From contig NZ_JABBGB010000003.1 in NCBI RefSeq assembly GCF_012927185.1, positions 496,001 through 560,000 of the forward strand: DNA of 64,000 nt, in the 5' to 3' direction. The notes under the pieces were generated by a model. The model made no database searches, had not been told where the DNA came from, and saw nothing but the letters and a program-made list of their open reading frames with translations. Below, in pieces: positions 25,803 through 32,828 of this stretch. The position numbers and the translations under genes were made by a program. Numbering within the stretch: the first letter of the stretch is position 1; every line of letters begins with the position of its first letter. Source of the stretch: Pseudoflavitalea sp. G-6-1-2 (GTDB lineage Bacteria; Bacteroidota; Bacteroidia; Chitinophagales; Chitinophagaceae).

Positions 25803-26741
25803 TTATTTATCCTGAAGGAGTTCCTTCAGTTCCATGATATCGAGAAAATTTGTGGCCGAAGGTACGAAAGATGCCTGTTGTATCAATTGATTGCGCCACT
25901 TCTGAAAACGCTGTTTGAGGGTGTTGTTGAATTGTCCGTTATCAGCGCCGGTATTGAGGAAGGTAAGCACCGGAAGGAATTTTTTGTTGATGCGTGTCTG
26001 TTCTCCGTTAGGCGCCGTAACCGTTACGTATTGTGTGCCGGGATTGTTGAGCAGGTTCATGTCCATCACCACCTTACCTCTTGCATCGCGATATGGGCGA
26101 TCCGGGATAGTTGCCGGAGCTTCTGTTGCAGTTGCTTTTACGGTAACCGGGTTGGCAGGGGTGATTTCTTCCACAACAGCATCATTGCCGATATCTGTAC
26201 TGCTGATGGCAGTTGCTGCATTGATGGATTGTTCGTTTTTATCTGAAGCACGCAATGGCTTTACTGCCTGATCATGTTCTTTCTGTGCAATCACCGGTGG
26301 CGCAACTGCAGGTTGCGGGATGGATGATGGAGAGGCAGGTTGCTCATTTTCTTTCTGGGCTGCAACGGATTGCTGAACAGGCGGGATGCCTGCACTGTTT
26401 GTGCGAAGGAGGTACCAACTCCCGAGGGCAATGATGCCAAGCACCGCAGCGGCTACTGCTATTTTCTTCAGTGAGAAGGGAACCACTTTTGCAGGTGTTG
26501 CTTCTTCAGTGAAAGTGGGTTGAATGGTTTGTTTCGGCTGCACCGCTTCAGAAGGGATGGCAGCAGCGATAGCGGCCCATGCATTGGCAGGAGGCTGCAA
26601 AGCAGCGGCATCCAGTTTTTGCGCGAGGGCGATTTCGGGGAGATCATACTCCGCGTCCAGTCTGGCAGACAGTTGATCCCAGGAGCCCTGAGGGGGCGCC
26701 ATTTCGAGATTGGCCAGTGTGTGTTGGATGTTGGAAGCCAT
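25803..26741 (-). CDS. Membrane anti-sigma-like protein partner of the RpoE-type sigma
   Basis: 312 residues. The cytoplasmic N-terminus (1-92) holds two copies of a short helix motif: PPQGSWDQLSARLDAEYDLP at 16-35 and PPANAWAAIAAAIPSEA at 50-66, with an ALAQKLDAA link. One membrane helix lies at about 93-112 (IAVAAAVLGIIALGSWYLL). A long Pro/Ala/Gln-rich linker follows, then a C-terminal domain ending TNFLDIMELKELLQDK. It starts 2 bp after the sigma stop, the usual layout of a sigma/anti-sigma pair. No zinc-finger HxxxCxxC motif is visible, so the binding mode differs from classic ZAS-type anti-sigmas. Function is inferred from position and topology. Confidence 0.75.
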   Translation of the reverse strand: MASNIQHTLANLEMAPPQGSWDQLSARLDAEYDLPEIALAQKLDAAALQPPANAWAAIAAAIPSEAVQPKQTIQPTFTEEATPAKVVPFSLKKIAVAAAVLGIIALGSWYLLRTNSAGIPPVQQSVAAQKENEQPASPSSIPQPAVAPPVIAQKEHDQAVKPLRASDKNEQSINAATAISSTDIGNDAVVEEITPANPVTVKATATEAPATIPDRPYRDARGKVVMDMNLLNNPGTQYVTVTAPNGEQTRINKKFLPVLTFLNTGADNGQFNNTLKQRFQKWRNQLIQQASFVPSATNFLDIMELKELLQDK

Positions 26742-26743
26742 GA

Positions 26744-27322
26744 TTACCTTGTATAAGATTTCCGTGTATCGCTCAAATATTGACTGATCTTTTTCTGCAA
26801 TAATGCTTTTGCTCTTGCGAGCTGGCTCTTGCTGGTACCTTCGCTGATACCGAGCATTTCGCCGATCTCCTTGTGAGAATATCCTTCCACAACATACAGG
26901 TTGAAAACAGTGCGGTATCCGGGAGACAATTCCTGGATGATGGCGATGATATCTTTTTCGGCCAGTTGATCCAGGGCCGTGATATCACTGTCTTCAATCG
27001 TATTTTCTTCTTTCTCGCTTACACTGGAGAGTTGAGCCGACTTCTTTCTGAAATACTCGATGGAAGTGTTTACGAATACCCTTCTCATCCAGCCTTCGAA
27101 AGAGCCTTCGGCCCGGAACCGGTGAAGGTTCCTGAATACTTTAATGAATCCTTCCTGTAAGAGGTCCTGCGCATCGTTGGCATTGTTGGCGTACCGGAGG
27201 CAGACTGCATACATTTTAGGTGCGAACCTGTTGTAGAGTTCCTCCTGCATCCGCCTGTCGCCGGCTACAGCTCCCTTAATTAAGTCGGGTTCCGAAATGG
27301 TATAGTTGCTTTTGTTATTCAA
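26744..27322 (-). CDS. ECF RNA polymerase sigma factor, RpoE-like
   Basis: 192 residues. Sigma region 2 is at about 25-95 (NRFAPKMYAVCLRYANNANDAQDLLQEGFIKVF, GSFEGWMRRVFVNTSIEYFRKK). Region 4 is at about 130-180 (LSPGYRTVFNLYVVEGYSHKEIGEMLGISEGTSKSQLARAKALL). The linker is acidic (EKEENTIEDSDITALD). This is the common Bacteroidota stress/housekeeping ECF type, not the FecI type of the two Sus loci. It is followed 2 bp later by a membrane protein that is its likely anti-sigma. ATG start at 27322, 35 bp downstream of the rdgB stop. Confidence 0.93.
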   Translation of the reverse strand: MNNKSNYTISEPDLIKGAVAGDRRMQEELYNRFAPKMYAVCLRYANNANDAQDLLQEGFIKVFRNLHRFRAEGSFEGWMRRVFVNTSIEYFRKKSAQLSSVSEKEENTIEDSDITALDQLAEKDIIAIIQELSPGYRTVFNLYVVEGYSHKEIGEMLGISEGTSKSQLARAKALLQKKISQYLSDTRKSYTR

Positions 27323-27357
27323 GTTTTCTGAATGGTAATGATATGGATTTGCCGCAA

Positions 27358-27948
27358 TCAGGCATTTTGGGTCTGATTTTGCAGGAAAAGCACCAATTTA
27401 TCGGCGGCTTTGCGGCGATGACTGTACTGGTTCTTTTCTGCAATGTTCATTTCTGCAAAACTACGGTTGCTGTTGTCGGGTACGAAAATGGGGTCGTAAC
27501 CAAATCCGCCCTCGCCTTGTCTTTCGGTGAGGATGCGACCTTCGCAAACTCCTTCAAACAGGTATTCCTGCTTGTTCCAGATGAGGGAGATCACAGTGCG
27601 GAAGCGGGCGCTGCGATGGGTGGTGTCGCCCATTTTGGAAAGAACCTTGTCGATATTCTTGCCAAATGCTTTGTCCTCCCCGGCATATCGGGCGCTTTTT
27701 ACACCTGGTTCTCCGTTAAGGGCATCAATTTCCAGGCCGGTATCTTCACTGAAACAGTTTTCGCCGGTGAGCTGGTGAATAGTGCGGCTTTTTTCTGAAG
27801 CATTGGCTTCGAGGGTATCGTGAGGTTCGGGAATATCTATATCGATGCCTGCTTCGCGAAGGCTGATCACATCGAGCGAACTGCCAATGGCAGCCTGCAT
27901 TTCAGTGACTTTATTGGCATTATTGGTAGCGAATACTATCCTGATCAT
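27358..27948 (-). CDS. rdgB: XTP/dITP diphosphatase (RdgB/HAM1 family)
   Basis: 196 residues. It removes non-canonical purine triphosphates (XTP, dITP), protecting DNA and RNA. Family motifs in order: FATNNANKVTEMQ (residues 5-17, triphosphate binding), FSEDTGLEIDALNGEPGVKSARYAG with the catalytic acidic residues, RFRTVISL, GEGGFGYDPIFVPD, SFAEMNIAEKNQYSHRRKA. Nothing is missing. It sits in a minus-strand run of seven genes, 52 bp after the HolD/UDG-like gene and 35 bp before the sigma gene. Confidence 0.95.
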   Translation of the reverse strand: MIRIVFATNNANKVTEMQAAIGSSLDVISLREAGIDIDIPEPHDTLEANASEKSRTIHQLTGENCFSEDTGLEIDALNGEPGVKSARYAGEDKAFGKNIDKVLSKMGDTTHRSARFRTVISLIWNKQEYLFEGVCEGRILTERQGEGGFGYDPIFVPDNSNRSFAEMNIAEKNQYSHRRKAADKLVLFLQNQTQNA

Positions 27949-28000
27949 AATTATTCATCTGTTATGTGCAAACGACAAATCCCTGCTGAATTATTCTATC

Positions 28001-28756
28001 CTAAATATTGAACATTTTTTTCAAACATCCCCATAATTTTCCTTTCAATAATTTTCCTTCTTCGGTGGGTTGGTTCATATCGGCCAGGGAAGTGGCGAGG
28101 AGATAGGTGCATCCTGCATATTCCTGTTCCTTGAACGGGGGGAAACTGAGCGGAAGACCTGTGAGTTCCGGCTGAATACCGAAAAGGATTACGCGTTTCG
28201 GTTGCAGTTGCTCCGCAAGGCGGCTGAAATGAACAGGCTGGGTGGCATGGTTGATAATGGCAACGTCGCCGAGATTGAGACGGCAGGCGTCGAGCATTTT
28301 GGTGAGCAGCGCCAGCTGGTCGTCGGGGAGGAAGGGCTCGGTAGGTGAGAACACCACAATGGAAACATGCTGCGCATTCTTACCGAGGAAACGATAGGGG
28401 GCGCCGGGCGCGTCCGAAGCGGGCTGAGGACGGGTATTTTGTTGGGTGCTATATGAATCTTCGGATTGAACAGGCTGGGAGACTATCGGAGTCGAAACGA
28501 TGAGATTTTCCTGTGCCTTGGTTGCGAAGCCAGGGATCGAACTTGGCTTAGGTTGGGCAGGCTCAGGCTGATAGGCCTCCTGTGAAGTGGTTTGTGGCAC
28601 CGGTTGTTCGGCGGCTTGTACGGGAGATTCTATAACCTCTGCTGTTCTTTGTGCACGATTGCCATTGGGCATGCTTGCATGATCGTCGGTTACTACAACC
28701 TGTTTGAAGAGGTTGGATAAGACGGTGGATGGCAATTGAATGTTCTCGAAACTCAT
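28001..28756 (-). CDS. Unknown protein with a degenerate UDG/HolD-like C-terminal domain
   Basis: 251 residues, not recognised with certainty. A short conserved-looking N-terminus (MSFENIQLPSTVLSNLFKQVVV) is followed by a Pro/Gln/Ser-rich linker (about 30-125). A compact C-terminal domain then reads SIVVFSPTEPFLPDDQLALL, KMLDACRLNLGDVAIIN, FSRLAEQLQPKRVILFGI and LLATSLADM, ending in WGCLKKMF. The order (LL..ML.A..L...DV.I.N, then QL.PK.ILFG) matches the core of the uracil-DNA-glycosylase fold, but the catalytic motifs are absent. The DNA polymerase III psi subunit (HolD) is known to have such a non-enzymatic UDG-like fold, so a clamp-loader or DNA-related binding role is possible. This is inference only. 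Confidence 0.6.
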   Translation of the reverse strand: MSFENIQLPSTVLSNLFKQVVVTDDHASMPNGNRAQRTAEVIESPVQAAEQPVPQTTSQEAYQPEPAQPKPSSIPGFATKAQENLIVSTPIVSQPVQSEDSYSTQQNTRPQPASDAPGAPYRFLGKNAQHVSIVVFSPTEPFLPDDQLALLTKMLDACRLNLGDVAIINHATQPVHFSRLAEQLQPKRVILFGIQPELTGLPLSFPPFKEQEYAGCTYLLATSLADMNQPTEEGKLLKGKLWGCLKKMFNI

Positions 28757-28792
28757 AGCGCGGTAAAGATACGAAAGGGGAGGGGAAGATGG

Positions 28793-29533
28793 CTAGCGAT
28801 GAAGCATTTCGCGTAAACTTTCCACGGAGAGGTTGTCGATGTCTTTATGGAGTATGCGATGGCAATTAGAGCAAACTAAGGCTAGGTTATCGATTTTGGT
28901 AATGGTGTTGGTTTCTAACTTTGACAGGGGTACACGGTGATGACATTCGATAAACCCGCGCCCAAGTTCACCATAATGCTCTTCAAAATCAAAGTCGCAG
29001 ACTTCGCAGGTGAGTTTGCCGAATTTCGACCATGCCCATTGGATCTTTTTCTTTACGATACTGCGAGAGCGTTCGCGATACTTGTGAATTTTATAATGAG
29101 CTTGACCTTCAACGGCAGCATCATCCCATATGGTTTCGTCTTCTTCGATGGTGGAGATAGCTTGCACCAATGCTGCGTCTTTATTGATTTTTAGAATTGA
29201 TTCGGCAAGTTTTTTTAGTTGAGGAAGATCATTTCTGTACTTCTTGAATAATTCTTCATCCAGTTTGGATCCGCCAGTCATGCCCTTCTTGCCTTGCTTT
29301 GTGTATTCAGGATCGACGGCTCGGAAATTCGAGAGCTTTAGTGTTACTCCATTGGGGTTACGGAATTTTTCTGCATCAGGACGATTGGTAACAATTTCCA
29401 GGTCATTCAGTGTTTGGCTGAGTGCTATGATCTTTGGGTTTTTGCTGTCGATGCTTCCTCGGTCTGGAGAGAAATACAAATTCAAGGCAAGAATGATCTC
29501 GTCGGATTGCCATTTGGGATTGCGCGTGCTCAT
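28793..29533 (-). CDS. HNH endonuclease, McrA-like
   Basis: 246 residues. The C-terminal HNH domain is intact: CEVC (Cys176, Cys179), ECHHRVPLS (His198-His199), NLALVCSNCHRILH (Asn216, Cys221, Cys224, His225). The four cysteines would hold a structural zinc and the HH/N residues the catalytic metal. The N-terminal part (about 1-90), starting KWQSDEIILALNLYF, is a separate domain often found before HNH domains in restriction-like nucleases. A role in cutting modified or foreign DNA is plausible from similarity to McrA-type enzymes, but no methyltransferase or other defence gene is adjacent. First gene of the minus-strand run. Confidence 0.88.
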   Translation of the reverse strand: MSTRNPKWQSDEIILALNLYFSPDRGSIDSKNPKIIALSQTLNDLEIVTNRPDAEKFRNPNGVTLKLSNFRAVDPEYTKQGKKGMTGGSKLDEELFKKYRNDLPQLKKLAESILKINKDAALVQAISTIEEDETIWDDAAVEGQAHYKIHKYRERSRSIVKKKIQWAWSKFGKLTCEVCDFDFEEHYGELGRGFIECHHRVPLSKLETNTITKIDNLALVCSNCHRILHKDIDNLSVESLREMLHR

Positions 29534-29577
29534 TAAATAGGTTTAATGCTGATAGCTTTCAACAGGTTAGAAGTTGC

Positions 29578-29616
29578 TTAGCTTAACTGTTGATTTCTGA
29601 AAGCTAACTTATTTTT
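29578..29616 (+). terminator. Stem-loop with T-run upstream of ilvE
   Basis: TTAGCTT (29578-29584) and AAGCTAA (29601-29607) pair perfectly, followed by CTTATTTTT. It ends no plus-strand gene. It could stop transcription antisense to the HNH gene, or be chance. Confidence 0.35.
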
Positions 29617-29827
29617 CTCGTACTATAATTCTACAATAGCGAATGCAAGCTTCCATCAGCAAAATCAATCTCTCCAAGCAAGTCATATTAAAAGAGGCGG
29701 GCAAATAGATTTTTTTCAATCCAGTGCCCCTTCAATTAAACAACTAACATTTGTTAGCAATTTAATCCTCTTTTTTTGCCAACCCCAATCTTTGTTCGTT
29801 TCTTTGTAGTCCAAAAATTTCGGAATT

Positions 29828-30892
29828 ATGATTGATGCCTATAGCATTCCTGTTACGAAAATCGAACGTAGCAAGTTGAATGACACGCCCCTGGAGAATA
29901 TTCCCTTTGGTAAGTATTTCACTGACCACATGCTGGAAGCAGACTACATCAATGGCGAATGGACCAATGTAGAAATCAAGCCTTATCAACCCCTGCTGCT
30001 GAGCCCGTCTCTCGCGGCCATTCACTATGGCCAGTCGATTTTTGAAGGTATCAAAGCTTATAGGAATGCCGCAGGTGAAGCCTTTATTTTCCGCCCTCAC
30101 GATAATTTCAGCCGCTTCAATCTGTCTGCCAAACGCATGCAGATGCCCGAAGTGCCTGAAGAGATCTTCATCGAGGGTATGCGCCAGTTGATCGAGCTCG
30201 ACAAGAACTGGATCCCCAATCTCACAGATCATTCGCTCTATATCCGTCCGTTCATGTTCTCTTCTGACGAAGTGATCGGCGTTAAAGCGTCTGATACTTA
30301 CAAGTTTATGATCATCCTCAGTCCTACAGGACCTTACTATAGCACGCCTGTTCGCATTTATGTGGAAGAAGTGTATACCCGTGCGGCTCCCGGTGGAATC
30401 GGTTTCGTAAAAGCTGCCGGCAACTACGGCGCGAGCATGGCTGTTACGGCTGAAGCCCGCAGACAAGGGTACGATCAGGTGCTGTGGACCGACGCCTTCG
30501 AGCACAAATATGCGCAGGAGATCGGAACCATGAACGTGTTCTTCGTTACCGGCAAAACCATCCTTACACCCGATCTTGAGCAGGGAACCATCCTCAACGG
30601 AGTTACCAGATCAAGCGCCATTACCATTTTTAAAGAGATGGGATACAAGGTGGAAGAGCGTCCGGTGAACATCGAAGAAATGATCGAACTGTACAAGAAA
30701 GGAGAGCTGCAGGAAGTATTCGGAACGGGTACAGCGGCAACCATTTCACCGATCAAGGAACTGAAGTATAAAGACTTTGTAATGACCTTCAACGTAGACG
30801 AGTGGAAAGCGGCTCCGGAGATGAAAAGAAGGCTTACAGACATCAGAGAGGGTAGAGCGGCCGATAATCATGGCTGGTTATTTAAAGTATAA
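29828..30892 (+). CDS. ilvE: Branched-chain amino acid aminotransferase
   Basis: 354 residues, the longer fold-type IV form. It transfers amino groups between Leu/Ile/Val and 2-oxoglutarate, using PLP. The PLP lysine is Lys195 in GFVKAAGNYGASM. Other family segments are IHYGQSIFEGIKAYR, YIRPFMFSSDEVIGVKAS, EARRQGYDQVLWTDAFEHKYAQEIGTMNVFFV, LNGVTRSSAITI and EVFGTGTAATISPIKEL. It stands alone, with an AATCTTTG box (29787-29794, one mismatch from TAnnTTTG) as a possible promoter. No clear terminator is seen before the rpsL promoter. Confidence 0.96.
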   Translation: MIDAYSIPVTKIERSKLNDTPLENIPFGKYFTDHMLEADYINGEWTNVEIKPYQPLLLSPSLAAIHYGQSIFEGIKAYRNAAGEAFIFRPHDNFSRFNLSAKRMQMPEVPEEIFIEGMRQLIELDKNWIPNLTDHSLYIRPFMFSSDEVIGVKASDTYKFMIILSPTGPYYSTPVRIYVEEVYTRAAPGGIGFVKAAGNYGASMAVTAEARRQGYDQVLWTDAFEHKYAQEIGTMNVFFVTGKTILTPDLEQGTILNGVTRSSAITIFKEMGYKVEERPVNIEEMIELYKKGELQEVFGTGTAATISPIKELKYKDFVMTFNVDEWKAAPEMKRRLTDIREGRAADNHGWLFKV

Positions 30893-30956
30893 GTAGCTCA
30901 TTTTCAAGTGGTCATAACTTTCTCAAAATATTTTCAACAAAATCAATTTTCAAAAT

Positions 30957-30987
30957 TTGGTAAATAACCGGTAGGGGGTTACCTTTG
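30957..30987 (+). promoter_or_regulatory. Promoter TTG-N20-TACCTTTG for rpsL-rpsG
   Basis: TTG (30957-30959) and TACCTTTG (30980-30987) with exactly 20 nt between them. The same -7 octamer recurs before fusA and rpsJ. The leader is about 18 nt. Confidence 0.75.
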
Positions 30988-31012
30988 CCGTCCCAAAAAT
31001 AAAAGGTTTAGA

Positions 31013-31393
31013 ATGCCTACAATTCAACAACTGGTAAGAAAAGGAAGAGAGATCATCAAGGCAAAGAGCAAATCACGTGCTCTTGATTCCTCACCATTCC
31101 GTCGCGGCGTATGTACCCGTGTTTATACTACAACTCCTAAGAAGCCTAACTCTGCATTGCGTAAGGTTGCGAAAGTGCGCCTGACCAACAAAGTTGAGGT
31201 TATCGCTTATATTCCGGGTGAAGGTCACAACCTCCAGGAGCACTCAATCGTGCTGGTAAGAGGTGGTCGTGTGAAAGATCTGCCAGGTGTACGTTACCAC
31301 ATCGTTCGTGGTAGCCTGGATACTGCAGGTGTGAAGGACAGAAAGAAGAGCCGTTCTAAGTACGGTACGAAAAAGGAAAAAGCTAAAAAATAA
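31013..31393 (+). CDS. rpsL: 30S ribosomal protein S12
   Basis: 126 residues, full length with a basic C-terminal tail ([16 protein letters not shown]). S12 sits in the decoding centre. The conserved [11 protein letters not shown] (Lys43-Lys44) and [11 protein letters not shown] (Lys88) segments carry the wild-type residues at positions where streptomycin resistance usually arises. It is followed by rpsG 28 bp later. Unlike in most Bacteroidota str operons, fusA does not follow directly. Confidence 0.98.
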   Translation: MPTIQQLVRKGREIIKAKSKSRALDSSPFRRGVCTRVYTTTPKKPNSALRKVAKVRLTNKVEVIAYIPGEGHNLQEHSIVLVRGGRVKDLPGVRYHIVRGSLDTAGVKDRKKSRSKYGTKKEKAKK

Positions 31394-31421
31394 TAAGTAC
31401 GCATTTATAAATAAATCATAA

Positions 31422-31889
31422 ATGAGGAAGACAAAAGCCAAGAAGATCGCCCCGGCGCCGGATTCTAAATACAATGACGCTCTGGTTACGCGCTTCGTAA
31501 ACAACTTAATGTGGGAAGGTAAGAAGAACACTGCCTTCAACATTTTCTATGATGCGATGGATCGCGTGTCAAAGACAACCAATGAGAATGGTTATGAAAT
31601 TTGGAAAAAGGCGTTGAGCAACGTTACACCTGCTGTGGAAGTACGCAGCCGTCGTATCGGTGGTGCAACCTTCCAGATTCCTACCGAGGTTCGCCCTGAC
31701 AGGAAGATCTCCCTCAGCATCAAATGGATGATCCGTTACAGCCGCGAAAGAAACGGACGTAGCATGGCTGAGAAACTGGCTAACGAGATCGTTGCTGCAG
31801 CTAAAGGTGAAGGTGGAGCTTTCAAAAAGAAAGAAGACACTCACCGTATGGCAGAAGCCAACAAGGCATTCTCTCACTTCAAGGTTTAA
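31422..31889 (+). CDS. rpsG: 30S ribosomal protein S7
   Basis: 155 residues. It nucleates assembly of the 30S head. Recognised by MRKTKAKK at the start, [72 protein letters not shown] and [17 protein letters not shown]. It is co-transcribed with rpsL. The unit is closed by a strong terminator 25 nt after the stop codon. Confidence 0.98.
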   Translation: MRKTKAKKIAPAPDSKYNDALVTRFVNNLMWEGKKNTAFNIFYDAMDRVSKTTNENGYEIWKKALSNVTPAVEVRSRRIGGATFQIPTEVRPDRKISLSIKWMIRYSRERNGRSMAEKLANEIVAAAKGEGGAFKKKEDTHRMAEANKAFSHFKV

Positions 31890-31914
31890 TTCAATCTTGA
31901 ATCCATATAATTGG

Positions 31915-31944
31915 AACCCCCGCATCAGCGGGGGTTTCTGTTTT
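31915..31944 (+). terminator. Strong terminator of rpsL-rpsG
   Basis: AACCCCCGC (31915-31923), ATCA loop, GCGGGGGTT (31928-31936), then TTCTGTTTT. It separates rpsG from fusA, which lies 3.7 kb away. Confidence 0.9.
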
Positions 31945-31981
31945 GCAGTTGACTCAAATTGTTTTACAGTTGCCTGAAATG
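31940..31981 (+). repeat. Imperfect 21-bp tandem repeat
   Basis: 31940-31960 and 31961-31981 agree in 17 of 21 positions (GTTTT.CAGTTG.CT.AAAT). It directly follows the rpsG terminator hairpin. Confidence 0.5.
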
Positions 31982-32330
31982 TTTCTGGCAATCCGAAGTC
32001 CGTCAATTGATTTCGCAGATTGTATCGCTCACTTACGAAAGGCTTTTATTGCTGAAAGCCTATTTTAACTGCAACCATTTATCTACCCGCAGCCATTGAT
32101 GGAGGTTGTTCGATAGTATGCCGCAGCTCCTGTTGGGAATTGTTCCATCATTTTCTGGCAGCCCCGCTTCGAGTCGCAGTTCCTTCATCATTCGCTGTGC
32201 AATGCAGCTCCCTGGCCACAGAAATAGTCAGTTATTCCATCTGATAAACGACGAACTGCATCCGAATCAGATCTGCATCAACCCTTTGCAAATAAAACTC
32301 ACTTCGTTTCACTGGTTTTTAACTTTCATT
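31982..32330. other. About 350 bp without a convincing gene between rpsG and a lipoprotein gene
   Basis: An inverted repeat, AGGCTTT (32040-32046) and AAAGCCT (32055-32061) followed by ATTTTAA, is the only clear structure. A plus-strand ORF running to 32411 has no family features, overlaps the promoter of the next gene, and was not accepted. The stretch may be decayed sequence. Confidence 0.4.
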
Positions 32331-32332
32331 GT

Positions 32333-32363
32333 TTGCCGGGGCAGGATAGTTCAGGTAAATTTG
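32333..32363 (+). promoter_or_regulatory. Promoter TTG-N20-TAAATTTG for the small lipoprotein
   Basis: TTG at 32333-32335 and TAAATTTG at 32356-32363 with a 20-nt spacer; both match consensus. The leader is about 38 nt. Confidence 0.65.
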
Positions 32364-32407
32364 CGTTGGAACTTTAGCAATTCTTCACCCCCTCAACCGA
32401 ATGCTGT

Positions 32408-32815
32408 ATGATTCGTTTGCTGTCCGTTTTACTGGTCATTTCAATTTTTGCTGCCTGTGGCAACAGGTCGGGCAATGATCAACCTGCACCAACGGGCGAC
32501 AGTACCAATCAGGCGTTCTTCTCCGATAGCCTCAACCCGGATTCCGATACAACCTGGCAACCCTCTTATGCAGACCTCCTCGCAGGTTCCTGGGCCAGAG
32601 TTGGACACAGAGAAGTCTCCCTCGTTTTTCGCGAACAAACTGTTTTCTTTCCCGATCAGCAGATATCAGCCAATTATCAGATCAGGAATGATAGCCTGCT
32701 TGTAGATCAGCCCGACTGGCAGGCAGGAGGAAAATGGAGAATGATTGGCATCGATACTTTCGAGCTGGAATCAAATGAAGAAGGTATCGCAAAGTATTAT
32801 CGCATCAGTCAATAG
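32408..32815 (+). CDS. Small lipoprotein of unknown function
   Basis: 135 residues. The lipoprotein signal peptide ends at Cys17 (ISIFAAC), followed by an Asn/Asp/Ser-rich linker. A small beta domain has LLAGSWARVGHREVSLVFREQ, SANYQIRNDSLLVDQ, GGKWRMIGIDTFEL and YYRISQ, a pattern like short lipocalin-like or META-like domains that start with a GSW motif. Cytoplasmic, periplasmic and outer-membrane partners are unknown. It is convergent with the S8 protease gene 13 bp away. Confidence 0.75.
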   Translation: MIRLLSVLLVISIFAACGNRSGNDQPAPTGDSTNQAFFSDSLNPDSDTTWQPSYADLLAGSWARVGHREVSLVFREQTVFFPDQQISANYQIRNDSLLVDQPDWQAGGKWRMIGIDTFELESNEEGIAKYYRISQ

Positions 32816-32828
32816 AAGATTCTCAAAT

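Noticed and set aside
29762-30505. 247-codon minus-strand frame opposite ilvE
   Set aside because: Antisense shadow of a conserved enzyme with no start context or motifs.
32106-32411. 101-codon plus-strand frame before the small lipoprotein
   Set aside because: It runs through the TTG-N20-TAAATTTG promoter and into the lipoprotein start, and its translation has no signal peptide or motif.
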